Shown here one piece after another: positions 8,711-17,424 of a stretch of 44,268 nt of DNA. Under the pieces are notes generated by a model, which made no database searches, had not been told where the DNA came from, and saw nothing but the letters and a program-made list of their open reading frames with translations. The position numbers and the translations under genes are program-made. Where the stretch lies: the NCBI GenBank assembly GCA_012840125.1, contig DULZ01000056.1:1-44268 (forward strand). Direction: 5' to 3'. Numbering within the stretch: the stretch's first letter is position 1; every line of letters begins with the position of its first letter. The DNA is from Clostridia bacterium (GTDB taxonomy: Bacteria; Bacillota; DULZ01).

Positions 8711-9504
8711 GCTTTACCACCCGCCTTTTCGCTCCAGGGCACCACCAGGTTGGTCAGCCATTTGAAGAAATAATCGGTGAGCAATCCCAACAACCCGATA
8801 ATCACCAGCCCGGCAAAAATGCGCTCAATGGCCAGGAAGCGCTGGGCCCTTAAGATCATGTAGCCCAGACCGGAGTTGGCGGCCACCAGCTCCGCCACCA
8901 CCAGGTAAGTCCAAGCCCAGCCCACGGTAATCCGCAGGCTGTCCATAATACCCGGCAGGGAAGCGGGCATCAGCACCAGGCGGTAGGTTTGCCACTTGTT
9001 GGCCCCCAGGGTGGCCGCCGCCCGCAGCAAATCCCGGGGCACATTGGCCGCCACGTCGCTCACCATCAGCACCAGCTGGAAAAAGGTGCCCAGGAAGATG
9101 ATCACAAACTTCTGCAGGTCCCCGATACCGAAATAAAGGAGGGTCAGGGGTACCATGGCCACCACCGGCAGGTACCGGGCAAAGTCAATGGCCGGTTCAA
9201 ACAGGGCCTCGGCGGCTTTCGAGGTGCCGATGAGCATCCCCAGGGGTACCGCCGCCACCACCGCCAAGAACCAGCCCACCATCACCCGGTAGGTGCTGGC
9301 AAGGGTATAGGAAAGCAAGATCCCTTCCTGGTGCATGGCCCAAAAATCCCGGAGCACCGCCCCCGGGGTGGGTAAGAATACTTCCTTCACGGCGCCGCTG
9401 TAAGATAAAGCACACCAGGCCATGAGAATCACTAAGAAACTTAAGATCGTCAGTTTTTTATAGCCGTTGGCATGATTGGTCCTGGTTTCTGGTTTATCCG
9501 GCAT
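8707..9504 (-). CDS. ABC importer permease (SsuC/TauC type)
   Basis: 265 residues with an N-terminal helix (about 20-38) and five further membrane helices in the BPD_transp_1 fold. The cytoplasmic EAA-like coupling loop is visible around RAAATLGANKWQTYRLVLMPASLPGI, as in SsuC and related permeases. It is co-translated with the ATPase downstream (ATGA overlap) and starts one base after the stop of the substrate-binding protein gene. It forms the membrane channel of the importer. Confidence 0.92.
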   Translation of the reverse strand: MPDKPETRTNHANGYKKLTILSFLVILMAWCALSYSGAVKEVFLPTPGAVLRDFWAMHQEGILLSYTLASTYRVMVGWFLAVVAAVPLGMLIGTSKAAEALFEPAIDFARYLPVVAMVPLTLLYFGIGDLQKFVIIFLGTFFQLVLMVSDVAANVPRDLLRAAATLGANKWQTYRLVLMPASLPGIMDSLRITVGWAWTYLVVAELVAANSGLGYMILRAQRFLAIERIFAGLVIIGLLGLLTDYFFKWLTNLVVPWSEKAGGKA

Positions 9505-9505
9505 G

Positions 9506-10513
9506 TTACTTAGCAGCCTCTTTCACGTACCTGGTATCGATTAATTCATTAAGGTCCGGTTTCGCATCAATGATGCCTTTCTCCAGCCAGAAGCCCGCCG
9601 CCCGGTCGGATACGGTAAAGACGGTGTCCTCCCCTTCCCCGGCAAAAAAGGACAGGTTCTCCTCCCGGCCGAAGAAGGCCACCCCGGCAGCCATCTCCGC
9701 CACTTCTTCCGCCGTAATGCCTAAAGCTTTAGCCATGATCTGGTTGCCCTCATCAGGATGGGCCCGGTAATAATCAATGGCCTCAAACCAGGCTTTGGTT
9801 AACCCGGTGATGGCTTCCGGATGCTGAACCGCGAAATCCTTGGCCACGGTCACCACATCCACAATGGTCCGGGGGAAATCGCTGCTGTCCACCAGCACAT
9901 GGCCCCCTTCCCGCTGGGAAGCATTAGTGAGCCAGGGCTCCCAGACTACCGCCGCATCCAGTTTGCCCGCCACGAAGGCAGCGCCCGCATCGCCAGCACC
10001 CATTTCCTGAATGATCACATCTTCCTCCTTGAGGCCGTATTTTTCTAAAACCGTGAGGAAGAAGAAATAGGCCGTGGAGGACTTGTCAAGGCCCACCGTC
10101 GCTCCTTTGAGATCCGCCACGGAAGTGATCTCCGCCTTGGCCACGATGCCGTCACCTCCGGCGGACTCATCCATGGCAAAGACGAAAACCTCCGGCGTCC
10201 CCTTGGCGAAGTGAATCACTTCCCGGTCCAGCACGTTGCCTAAGGCCTGGATCTGGCCGGAGGCCAGGGCCCCGGCGTACTGGGATTCGTCTTCGATGAT
10301 CACCAGTTCCGGTTTGATGTTGTACTTGTCGAAGAAACCCTTTTCCTGCGCGATGTACAAGGGGCCGTAACCTACCCAGGTGGCATGGGCCAGCTTAAAA
10401 CTCACCGGCTCATTCCCGGAGGTGTCATTGGCACCGCCGCCGCAGCCGGCCGCCAGCACCAGGCCGGCCACCAGTAAGAGTGATAAAATCATGATGGATT
10501 TTCTGGAAAACAA
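9506..10513 (-). CDS. Lipoprotein substrate-binding protein of the SsuA/NMT1 family
   Basis: The start is best placed at TTG (10513), with GGAGGAG eight bases upstream; a longer frame to 10540 lacks such a site. The product begins with a lipoprotein signal (MFSRKSIMILSLLL...) with the lipid-attachment cysteine near residue 24 (LAAGC). The mature part is an SBP_bac/NMT1-like domain: KLAHATWVGYGPLYIAQEKG is the typical ligand-loop opening and AAVVWEPWL a typical hinge region. First gene of a binding protein-permease-ATPase-hydrolase operon. A possible -10 (TATAAT, minus strand, 10555-10550) lies upstream. Candidate ligands are sulfonates, nitrogenous amides or pyrimidine-like compounds. Confidence 0.92.
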   Translation of the reverse strand: MFSRKSIMILSLLLVAGLVLAAGCGGGANDTSGNEPVSFKLAHATWVGYGPLYIAQEKGFFDKYNIKPELVIIEDESQYAGALASGQIQALGNVLDREVIHFAKGTPEVFVFAMDESAGGDGIVAKAEITSVADLKGATVGLDKSSTAYFFFLTVLEKYGLKEEDVIIQEMGAGDAGAAFVAGKLDAAVVWEPWLTNASQREGGHVLVDSSDFPRTIVDVVTVAKDFAVQHPEAITGLTKAWFEAIDYYRAHPDEGNQIMAKALGITAEEVAEMAAGVAFFGREENLSFFAGEGEDTVFTVSDRAAGFWLEKGIIDAKPDLNELIDTRYVKEAAK

Positions 10514-10750
10514 GACGTCATCTCCTCCCTGAATCAACAAGTCAGCATAATTATATATTCTACGTTAATGCGCTATTACCTTTTCATATTAACTAATTAA
10601 AGTATAAGGCCACAGGGAACCCCCCAAGCCCAGCCCCCGGCGGGGTGGACCCGCCAACCCCACCAGTACCCGGCACCTGCGTTAGGGGTAGCGGCGGTGG
10701 GGCAGGGGGAAGCCAAGAGAATCCGCGGCCGCCGGGAGAAACCTTCACCC

Positions 10751-11980
10751 CTAAGCCGGGTTCGCCCGGCTTAAGGAAACCAGCTTGGCGTAAATCGCAT
10801 CCACGGTTTTTTGATCCAGAGTAACGCCGGAGCGATAGTTCATAATGAAATCGTTAAGCCTTTCCAATTTGAGGACCGTAATGGGCGAGTTTTCCTGTCC
10901 TTCCAAGATGGTCTTTTCGTTGGACAAGACCACAATTTCTTTCACCGGCAGCTTGACATTGGGAAACTCCTTCTCCAAGAATTCCCGCAAAACCCTCTCA
11001 TGCCGCCGCACCTGAAAAAGGGGGTTGGTCATGCCCTGGGCATTACCGTTGGACTGGATGATGCTCCAGTCCCCTTCTTTGTTGATGACAATCCTGGCCC
11101 CGTGCTTGCCGCCGTGATTCTTCGTTTCCAGGTGGAAGACCCCGTTTTGCCCGATGACAATGTGGTCAATTTCCTGGGCTTCCAGCGGGTTGGGGATGCG
11201 CACGTTATGTAAGACTTTATACCCCTCCAGCCACTTCAAGTGGTACCTGACGTTGGCTTCACCTTCCCGGCCGCTCTCTTGCGCCCTCTCTTCCCCGGAC
11301 TTTTGGCCAAAATATCTTCCCTTCTTCTGCATCTGGAGGATGTAATCCAGGTACCCGTGGAAGGCATCTTCATATTCATCAAATCCTTCGTCGACCCGGC
11401 GGAAGAGCCCGCCGGCAATCCCCTGCAGCCCTTTAAAGATGAAGAGCACCAGGTTCACAAAGGTGCCTAAGCGCAATATGTAATAGGCAGCGAGATTAAT
11501 CCCCGCCTGCAAATCGTAATCGAAGCTCAAAATGATGAAGTCATAGTAGTAGATGGCCACGTGATAACCGAGGAAACCCAGGATCACCAAAAGCAGCCTT
11601 TCCCCGGTCCTTTGACAAACGAAGGACTGGTAACAATACAATAGGGTAAACAGGGGGGCCAGGACCATACTGACGTCAGGAACCAGCACCACGTGAAAGA
11701 GATGCTCCGAAAGGAAATAGAATAAAAAGACAGCCACGACGGTCATCATCCCGCCCGGGCGGCCTTTTGGCCTAACTTTGGGCCGGCGGGGATTGTGAGC
11801 ACTGTTACTTACCCGGGTGCGCGCAGTCCCGTCTCGATGGCTGGTCAGGATTTTCATGGTCACGGAGTGCCACAACTTAAAATGCCTGAACGAGTAACGC
11901 ATCAAGATAAGGCCGGCAACAATAATCAGGCCGCTTAACACATAGTGCAGCATAAAAGCTGGACGCATAAAATCCTCCAT
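10751..11980 (-). CDS. Membrane protein with C-terminal NERD (nuclease-related) domain
   Basis: 409 residues. The N-terminal half has several hydrophobic segments (about 12-30, 80-100, 105-125, 128-150 and 165-190) with a basic stretch between the first two. The C-terminal half carries a NERD domain (about 238-350): GREGEANVRYHL, then EIDHIVIG and VFHLETKNHGG, giving the D...ExK core of restriction-endonuclease-like folds. ATG 11980 (GGAGGTG upstream) and the ATG four codons later (GGAGG upstream) are both possible starts. NERD proteins are thought to act on DNA, sometimes in stress or defence, but no role is established here. It stands alone, next to the importer operon. Confidence 0.82.
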   Translation of the reverse strand: MEDFMRPAFMLHYVLSGLIIVAGLILMRYSFRHFKLWHSVTMKILTSHRDGTARTRVSNSAHNPRRPKVRPKGRPGGMMTVVAVFLFYFLSEHLFHVVLVPDVSMVLAPLFTLLYCYQSFVCQRTGERLLLVILGFLGYHVAIYYYDFIILSFDYDLQAGINLAAYYILRLGTFVNLVLFIFKGLQGIAGGLFRRVDEGFDEYEDAFHGYLDYILQMQKKGRYFGQKSGEERAQESGREGEANVRYHLKWLEGYKVLHNVRIPNPLEAQEIDHIVIGQNGVFHLETKNHGGKHGARIVINKEGDWSIIQSNGNAQGMTNPLFQVRRHERVLREFLEKEFPNVKLPVKEIVVLSNEKTILEGQENSPITVLKLERLNDFIMNYRSGVTLDQKTVDAIYAKLVSLSRANPA

Positions 11981-12182
11981 AGATCCACCTCCGGTTTTGG
12001 TTCAACTTTTCTCGGCATATTTTGAGCTAGTTATCAAAAATATACCATAACCAAATGAGTTTGTATATCGCTAATGTATCCACTTGTAACTATCCGTTAT
12101 GGGCTTCGGCAGCCACAAAAGGGCAGCATCACGCCGCCCCGGAGTCCGCTAATCATGGCTGTTTTGACTGTCGAGCCCTGGT

Positions 12183-12515
12183 TTAGCCCCACTTGCCTTT
12201 GGACACATGGGTTTGAATTTCCGCTTTCGCCATCTGCTTCATCTCCGTCCCGACCTTCCGGACATACTTGTAAATGCCTACGCAGCCCGGGTCCAGGTTG
12301 TCCTCGATCCCGTCCTCCGCCAAATCCTCCAGTTAGGAACCTATGTCAATCAAAGCCGCCAACAGCCGGTTAGAGAAGCGAGCCCTTTCCATTAACTGGC
12401 GCCCATCGTCACTGAGGGCTTCAAACTTGTCCTGGGAGGCACCGCATTTTACGCACTTTTCCGGTGCGCCGTCCCCCTCATGCACATAACGGCAGACACT
12501 GCATTTCCACATCAA
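12183..12515 (-). pseudogene. Rubredoxin-domain protein gene interrupted by an in-frame TAA
   Basis: The frame opens at 12515 with MMWKCSVCRYVHEGD and a second CxxC pair (C5, C8, C21, C24), a rubredoxin-like iron site as at the end of rubrerythrin. It reads 60 codons to a TAA (12333-12335). The same frame continues without shift for 49 more codons with DNLDPGCV and THVSKGKWG, then TAA at 12183-12185. That C-terminal part is the usual continuation of small clostridial rubredoxin-plus-helical proteins as I recall them, so the gene has one nonsense codon. An apparent ribosome site (AGGAGGCGG) precedes the start. A truncated 60-residue rubredoxin-like product may still be made. It could also be a sequencing error. 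Confidence 0.75.
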
Positions 12516-12639
12516 ATACCGCCTCCTGGGTTGAAGATGTTGTTGGCATATATCCGCATAGACTAATCTTTAACCGGGGGCGAAATAATATTTAAAGGAT
12601 TTCTTGCAATTCCGAAGAATTAGGAGTTCAGGAATGAAT

Positions 12640-12683
12640 TTCGAAAATGCAATGGGTTTTTTAGCAAACAAGCCATTTTCGAA
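12640..12683 (+). repeat. Inverted repeat in the candidate CRISPR leader
   Basis: TTCGAAAATG (12640-12649) pairs perfectly with CATTTTCGAA (12674-12683) around a 24-base loop. It lies about 80 bases upstream of the first CRISPR-like repeat, in an AT-richer stretch that could be the leader. Confidence 0.45.
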
Positions 12684-12760
12684 GAACTTGAGACAAACCG
12701 CCGCGAGTTTAGCGGCCATCCCCCTAGAGAATCAAGGGGTTCCATATTTGCCTGCCGTCG

Positions 12761-12871
12761 GTTGCACTCTATGACCCGCTGACAAGGGGACTGAAACAAA
12801 GCCTGATCCCCACGCTCCGGTACCCGGAATTGGTGGTGCATTCCATGACCCGTTAACAAGGGGACCGAAGG
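12761..12871 (+). CRISPR. CRISPR relic: two repeats and one spacer
   Basis: A 37-base unit at 12761-12797 begins GTTGCACTCTATGACC and ends GGGGACTGAAAC, the standard form of many type I/III repeats, whose 3' end supplies an 8-base crRNA handle ending GAAAC. A second unit at 12835-12871 matches at 29 of 37 positions by my alignment. The 37 bases between them (12798-12834) have the length of a spacer and are unrelated to the repeat. The right-hand repeat is the decayed one, as expected at the distal end of an array read on the plus strand. A terminator follows at 12888. No cas gene is in the window. Confidence 0.65.
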
Positions 12872-12887
12872 CGGGCAAACGAAAAAC

Positions 12888-12925
12888 AGCCTTGGCGTCT
12901 TTGGTAACGCGCAAGGCTATTTTTT
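12888..12925 (+). terminator. Terminator after the CRISPR relic
   Basis: AGCCTT (12888-12893) pairs with AAGGCT (12913-12918), extended by a GCG/CGC pairing, and is followed by a T-run (12920-12925). No protein gene on the plus strand ends just upstream, so the likeliest transcript is the mini-array itself. Confidence 0.6.
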
Positions 12926-13107
12926 CGCACCCGCCGGGGGCGGGAAGGTATTGTCTCCGGTAGGCGGATGTCTTGCGGGAGTTGCGAACCCGGTTTGGGA
13001 AGGTAGGATGGGAAACAGGCATGGAAGCCGCCGTCCCAGGGGTCATTTCCAAAAGCCGGTTACGGTGTTATAATGGATACACCGAGGAAGGGACAAGGAG
13101 GAGCAAG

Positions 13108-13863
13108 ATGAAGCTGGTATCTTGGAATGTAAACGGACTACGGGCTTGTCTAGCCAAGGGCTTTTTGGATTATTTTCAAGAAGTGGATGCCCATATATTT
13201 TCCATACAGGAAACCAAACTCCAAGCGGGACAAATCGAGCTGGAACTGGAGGGCTATGCACAGTACTGGAATTATGCCGTGAAAAAAGGGTATTCCGGCA
13301 CCGCCGTGTTTACGAAAATTAAGCCCCTGTCCGTAAAATACGGCTTAGGCATAGAGGAACACGACCAGGAGGGCCGGGTAATTACGGCGGAATTCAACAA
13401 TTTCTATTTAGTCAACGTTTACACCCCCAATTCCCAGCGGGGTCTGACGCGCCTGGAATACAGGATGAAGTGGGAAGATGATTTCCGGAACTACGTGACA
13501 GGATTGGACCGGGAGAAGCCCGTCATTATTTGCGGGGACACCAATGTGGCCCACCGGGAAATTGACCTGAAGAATCCTGAAGGCAACCGGAAGAATGCGG
13601 GCTTTACCGATGAAGAGCGGCAGAAGATGACGGAGCTTTTAGCGGCAGGCTTTGTGGACAGCTTCCGGTATCTTTACCCCGATAAGACAGAGGCTTATAC
13701 CTGGTGGTCCTACATGTTCAACGCCAGGGAGAAGAACATCGGCTGGCGCATTGATTACTTCCTCGTCTCCGAGAAAATCAAAGACAGGATCCAGGACGCC
13801 CAGATCCATTCCCAGGTCCTGGGCAGCGACCATTGCCCGGTGGCTCTAGAAATTGACCTTTAG
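13108..13863 (+). CDS. xth: Exodeoxyribonuclease III (AP endonuclease family)
   Basis: A 251-residue ExoIII-family enzyme that cleaves DNA at abasic sites and removes 3' blocks in base-excision repair. Motifs in order: KLVSWNVNGLRA (2-13), IQETKL (metal-binding E, about 36), VYTPNSQRG, CGDTNVAH (D/N pair), DSFRYLYP, IDYFLVS and the catalytic GSDHCP near residues 239-244. ATG 13108 is chosen because GGAGGAG lies five bases upstream and the family starts here; the open frame upstream is not conserved-looking. A -10-like TATAAT sits at 13069-13074. Strong terminator downstream. Confidence 0.95.
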   Translation: MKLVSWNVNGLRACLAKGFLDYFQEVDAHIFSIQETKLQAGQIELELEGYAQYWNYAVKKGYSGTAVFTKIKPLSVKYGLGIEEHDQEGRVITAEFNNFYLVNVYTPNSQRGLTRLEYRMKWEDDFRNYVTGLDREKPVIICGDTNVAHREIDLKNPEGNRKNAGFTDEERQKMTELLAAGFVDSFRYLYPDKTEAYTWWSYMFNAREKNIGWRIDYFLVSEKIKDRIQDAQIHSQVLGSDHCPVALEIDL

Positions 13864-13900
13864 TGCTTGTAGGTCCCGCTAAACCAGCACAGTCCATATA

Positions 13901-13941
13901 AATAGCCTTGACGTGACCCCCACGTACAAGGCTATTTTTTT
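13901..13941 (+). terminator. Terminator of exonuclease III gene
   Basis: AATAGCCTTG (13901-13910) pairs with CAAGGCTATT (13927-13936), with an inner CGTG/CACG stem, and is followed by a long T-run to 13941. Confidence 0.92.
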
Positions 13942-14042
13942 GTCATTTTAAGAAAACCTTAAGAATCTCATCCGGTGTTTCTTAAACTTTGACTTATATA
14001 ATGAACCCTGAAACCAGCAGCAGCAAGGAAGGGAGGTGCAGT

Positions 14043-14672
14043 ATGACTGCCGTCCTGTTGGACACGTTGCAGGAACTGGGCTTGGCCGGGCTATACATCG
14101 CCATGTTTTTGGAAGGTTCGTCCCTCCCGTTTCCCGGCATTGTCATGGCCCTGGCATACGGCTACCTGTTCCCGTCCAGCAGCATCCCCTGGATTGCCGC
14201 CGGCATGAGCGCCGTCTATTCCCTGGCCAGTTTAATTCCTTATTTTCTCGGCCGGAAACTGGGCTGGTGGCTGGAGCGAAGAGGGAGCCAAGGACTGGCC
14301 AAAGCCGGACGGATCTTCCTGCGCTACGGTTATTGGACCGTGGCCGCGACCCGGCCCATCGGGCTGGGCAACTATATCTCCTATGTAGCCGGCATGGCGC
14401 AGATGAAAGTGTCTCCCTATCTGGCCTTGACCTTTGGGGGCATCTACCCCTGGGCCTGCGCCATGCTCCTTTTGGGCCGGACTTTTCACGGCAATTATGA
14501 AGCGGTCCGATCATTTTTCCTTGCCCACCGCTTTGACCTGGGCTTAGCCGCCCTGGCAGCGGCGACCGCCGCCATGTGCTTCTTCCTGCCCGCCGGCAGG
14601 AAGAAAATACTGGCCGCCTTCAGCCGGCGGAAAGGAGAAGGGAACCGTACCCCCAGCCGGGAGATGTTATAA
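14043..14672 (+). CDS. DedA family membrane protein
   Basis: 209 residues; ATG 14043 is chosen for the GGGAGGTG site eight bases upstream. The protein shows the DedA pattern: an opening helix with FLEGSSLPFPG (about 21-31), GYLFPSSSIPWIAAG, YFLGRKLGWWLERRG, and the re-entrant-loop region TRPIGLGNYISYVAGM, then helices to a basic C-terminus. DedA/SNARE-associated proteins are integral membrane proteins, some of which flip undecaprenyl phosphate or phosphatidylethanolamine and help maintain the proton gradient and peptide resistance. It sits 33 bases before a two-component system on the same strand, so a link with envelope stress is plausible. Confidence 0.9.
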   Translation: MTAVLLDTLQELGLAGLYIAMFLEGSSLPFPGIVMALAYGYLFPSSSIPWIAAGMSAVYSLASLIPYFLGRKLGWWLERRGSQGLAKAGRIFLRYGYWTVAATRPIGLGNYISYVAGMAQMKVSPYLALTFGGIYPWACAMLLLGRTFHGNYEAVRSFFLAHRFDLGLAALAAATAAMCFFLPAGRKKILAAFSRRKGEGNRTPSREML

Positions 14673-14705
14673 TAGGGCAGAATACCAAACCGGGAGTGAG
14701 TTGTC

Positions 14706-15392
14706 ATGAAGATACTGGTCTGTGATGACGATCAAGCCATTGTCGATGCTATTGCCATCTACCTGGAAAACGAAGGCTACCAAGTGCTTAAAGCCTGCCA
14801 CGGGCGCGAAGCTTTGGAGCTCCTCGACACCCAGGAGATCCATCTCGTCATCATGGATATCATGATGCCGGAAATGGACGGCATTACCGCTACCCAGAAA
14901 ATCAGGGAGGAAAGAAACATCCCGTTGATCATTCTGTCCGCCAAAGGGGAGGATTACGATAAAGTGCTGGGCCTCAATGTGGGCGCCGACGATTACGTTA
15001 CCAAGCCCTTCAACCCGCTGGAGTTAATCGCCCGGGTCAAATCCCAGTTAAGGAGATACACCGTGTTGGGGGGCCTGGAAACCAAAAACAATGTCTACAA
15101 AACCGGCGGGTTGGTAATTGATGACGACAGCAAGAGAGTCACAGTGGACGGGGAAGAAGTCCATCTCACCCCGGTGCAGTACAAGATTCTCAAGCTGCTG
15201 ACGGCCAATGCCGGCCGGGTCTTTTCCATTGAAGAAATCTATGAAAAGGTATGGAACGAAACGGCCTTTAACCCGGAAAATACGGTAGCGGTGCACATCC
15301 GCAAGATCCGCGAAAAAATAGAAATCAATCCAAAGGAACCGAAATACCTGAAGGTGGTGTGGGGAGTTGGCTACAAGGTGGAGAAAATTTAG
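14706..15392 (+). CDS. OmpR/PhoB-family response regulator
   Basis: 228 residues: receiver domain 1-120 with the acidic pair DDD (7-9), phospho-acceptor D51 (VIMDIMMPEMDG), signalling S/T near 79 (LSAKGED) and K near 102 (YVTKPFNP), then a winged-helix DNA-binding domain (about 130-226) with LTPVQYKILKLL and NTVAVHIRKIREKI. GGGAGTG precedes the ATG. A TATAAT at 14668-14673 overlaps the end of the DedA gene and may drive the pair. The cognate kinase begins 10 bases after its stop. Confidence 0.96.
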   Translation: MKILVCDDDQAIVDAIAIYLENEGYQVLKACHGREALELLDTQEIHLVIMDIMMPEMDGITATQKIREERNIPLIILSAKGEDYDKVLGLNVGADDYVTKPFNPLELIARVKSQLRRYTVLGGLETKNNVYKTGGLVIDDDSKRVTVDGEEVHLTPVQYKILKLLTANAGRVFSIEEIYEKVWNETAFNPENTVAVHIRKIREKIEINPKEPKYLKVVWGVGYKVEKI

Positions 15393-15402
15393 CCATGGAG
15401 TC

Positions 15403-17424
15403 ATGACCAAGGTGCTCGCTTTTATCTTGGCCGTGGCCTGTTTAACCGGCGCCGTGAAATTCTTTGTGGACGTAGGCGTGCAGGTGGACGGGGATTTCCC
15501 TATCGTCTTGGAAGACAATTACCTGGCCGGGCTGTCCTTTGTGGAAGAAATCGAACCCATGTTCAGGGATCTGGTGGACCTGGTAGGCAAATACAAGGAT
15601 GAAGAGTACATCCTGCAAGGCGGGCTGGTAACAGAGGAACGGCTGCGGGAGGAAACCTGGAAACTGTGGTTCCACGGGGAAACTTTTCGCCCCGAAGCAA
15701 GCGATGAAGAGAACTTTAACAATTATCAAGAGCTGTACCCCGATAGAATAGCCCAGGTACGGGATACGCTCATTAAAAAAGATTTAAAAGCCTACCAGGC
15801 CCTCAAGCAGCGCTTGGCCGGATACCATGGGTTTGTGTATTACGCCGCCGGCGGTGAACACGTCTACACCAACAGCCGGGATACGGGGAAAGAACGGTTC
15901 AAATCCTATCCTGCCTACCTGCTGGCGGAAAACTACCGCTTTGAATTCTACCCGGAATCTTTTGCGGACAACCGTCACCTTTACCGGCTGACCCACCTGC
16001 TGGAACGGTTGGACCTGCTGGATACCAGGGTCTATGTAGCCTTTACGAACGATTTCCTGCAGGACAGGATGCAGGCTTGGGAGACGGCCAAGGCTGACAT
16101 CGAAAGGGGCCTTTGGCTGGTGGCCGGCTTGCTGCTGGGTTTCCTGCTGTCCGTCACCTATTTGGTATGGACCGCCGGGCGCACGTGCGGGGAAGACAAG
16201 GAAGTCCATTTCCTGCCCGTGGACAAAATCTACAACGACCTCAATCTTCTCCTGTGCCTGGGGGCTGCCGCTATTTGGATCGGCGCGGTGGACTTCCTAT
16301 TTGAGCGCATCGATCAAGTGATAGTTTACCTGACCGCGCCCACGGTCACCCTGGTGCTGCTCCTTTTCCTGTCCTTAGTGAAGCATTACAAGAACGGCAC
16401 CCTCTGGAAACACACTTTACTCTACCGGTCTTTCCACCTGGCCTACAGGGCGGCTAGTCAAGTATACGCCAGCGGCAATTTGGCGGTGAAAGTGGTGCTG
16501 GCGGTGATCGGCTATCCCCTGCTGGTGGCCCTCACCTTCTATCTCGCCCCGGTCACCATTGGCTTGGCCGCCTGGCTGGCTTACCGGCAGGTGAAGACTT
16601 ATAACACCATCAAAGAAGGTGTGGAGAAAATCAAGAACGGGGACATCCAGCACGTCATTCCCGTCACGGGAGAGGGGGAACTGGCCCGGCTGGCAGCGGA
16701 TATCAACAGCATTGCCGGGGGGTTGAAAAAAGCGGTGGAAAACGAGCTGAAAAGCGAAAGGCTCAAGACGGAGCTCATTACCAATGTGTCCCACGACATC
16801 AGGACCCCGCTCACTTCCATCATTACCTACGTGGACCTGCTGAAAACAGAAGGGGATCCGTCGAAACAAAAAGAGTACATCAACATCCTGGACCAAAAAG
16901 CCAAGCGGCTGAAAACCCTCACCGATGATTTGTTTGAAGCGGCCAAGGCCTCCAGCGGCAACATCCCGGTAAACATCGAACGACTAGACCCGGTATCCCT
17001 CATCAACCAGGGGTTGGGAGAAGTCAGCGACAGGATTGAAGCCACCCGCCTGGATTTCCGGTTCCACCATCCCCAGGCAAAAGTTTACGTGGCCGCCGAC
17101 GGGAGATTGCTGTGGCGCTCCATCGAGAACCTCTTGTCCAATATCTTCAAATATGCCCTGCCGGGCTCCCGGGTTTACATCGACCTGGAGGACCTGGGGA
17201 GTGAAGTGCGGCTCACCTTCAAGAACATTTCCGCTCACGAACTCAACATCTCGGCGGAGGAGTTAATGGAGCGTTTCACCAGAGGCGATGCGGCCAGGAC
17301 CACCGAAGGCAGCGGCCTGGGCCTGTCCATTGCCAAGAGCCTCATCGAGTTGCAAAAGGGGAAATTCGGGATTGAAATCGACGGGGACTTGTTCAAAGCC
17401 ATGATTACCATGCCAAAGTATTAG
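15403..17424 (+). CDS. Membrane sensor histidine kinase
   Basis: I prefer the ATG at 15403 (673 residues), just past the regulator stop; a TTG at 15367 would overlap that gene. Layout: a first membrane helix (about 3-22), a ~210-residue extracytoplasmic region, then a block of about five membrane helices (roughly 235-400), a HAMP-like linker (GDIQHVIPVTGEGELARLAADIN), HisKA with phosphorylated H464 (NVSHDIRTPLTS), and HATPase with N box (NLLSNIFKYA) and G boxes (GSGLGLSIAKSL). The signal sensed is unknown. Pairing with the OmpR-type regulator is clear from spacing; the upstream DedA gene hints at envelope stress. Confidence 0.93.
   Translation: MTKVLAFILAVACLTGAVKFFVDVGVQVDGDFPIVLEDNYLAGLSFVEEIEPMFRDLVDLVGKYKDEEYILQGGLVTEERLREETWKLWFHGETFRPEASDEENFNNYQELYPDRIAQVRDTLIKKDLKAYQALKQRLAGYHGFVYYAAGGEHVYTNSRDTGKERFKSYPAYLLAENYRFEFYPESFADNRHLYRLTHLLERLDLLDTRVYVAFTNDFLQDRMQAWETAKADIERGLWLVAGLLLGFLLSVTYLVWTAGRTCGEDKEVHFLPVDKIYNDLNLLLCLGAAAIWIGAVDFLFERIDQVIVYLTAPTVTLVLLLFLSLVKHYKNGTLWKHTLLYRSFHLAYRAASQVYASGNLAVKVVLAVIGYPLLVALTFYLAPVTIGLAAWLAYRQVKTYNTIKEGVEKIKNGDIQHVIPVTGEGELARLAADINSIAGGLKKAVENELKSERLKTELITNVSHDIRTPLTSIITYVDLLKTEGDPSKQKEYINILDQKAKRLKTLTDDLFEAAKASSGNIPVNIERLDPVSLINQGLGEVSDRIEATRLDFRFHHPQAKVYVAADGRLLWRSIENLLSNIFKYALPGSRVYIDLEDLGSEVRLTFKNISAHELNISAEELMERFTRGDAARTTEGSGLGLSIAKSLIELQKGKFGIEIDGDLFKAMITMPKY

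Noticed and set aside
12333-12335. Recoding of the stop in the rubredoxin-domain gene as selenocysteine or pyrrolysine
   Set aside because: The codon is TAA. Selenocysteine uses UGA and pyrrolysine UAG, so a nonsense mutation or a base error is the simpler reading.
12500-13107. cas genes next to the CRISPR-like repeats
   Set aside because: No Cas-like protein is encoded on either strand here or elsewhere in the window.
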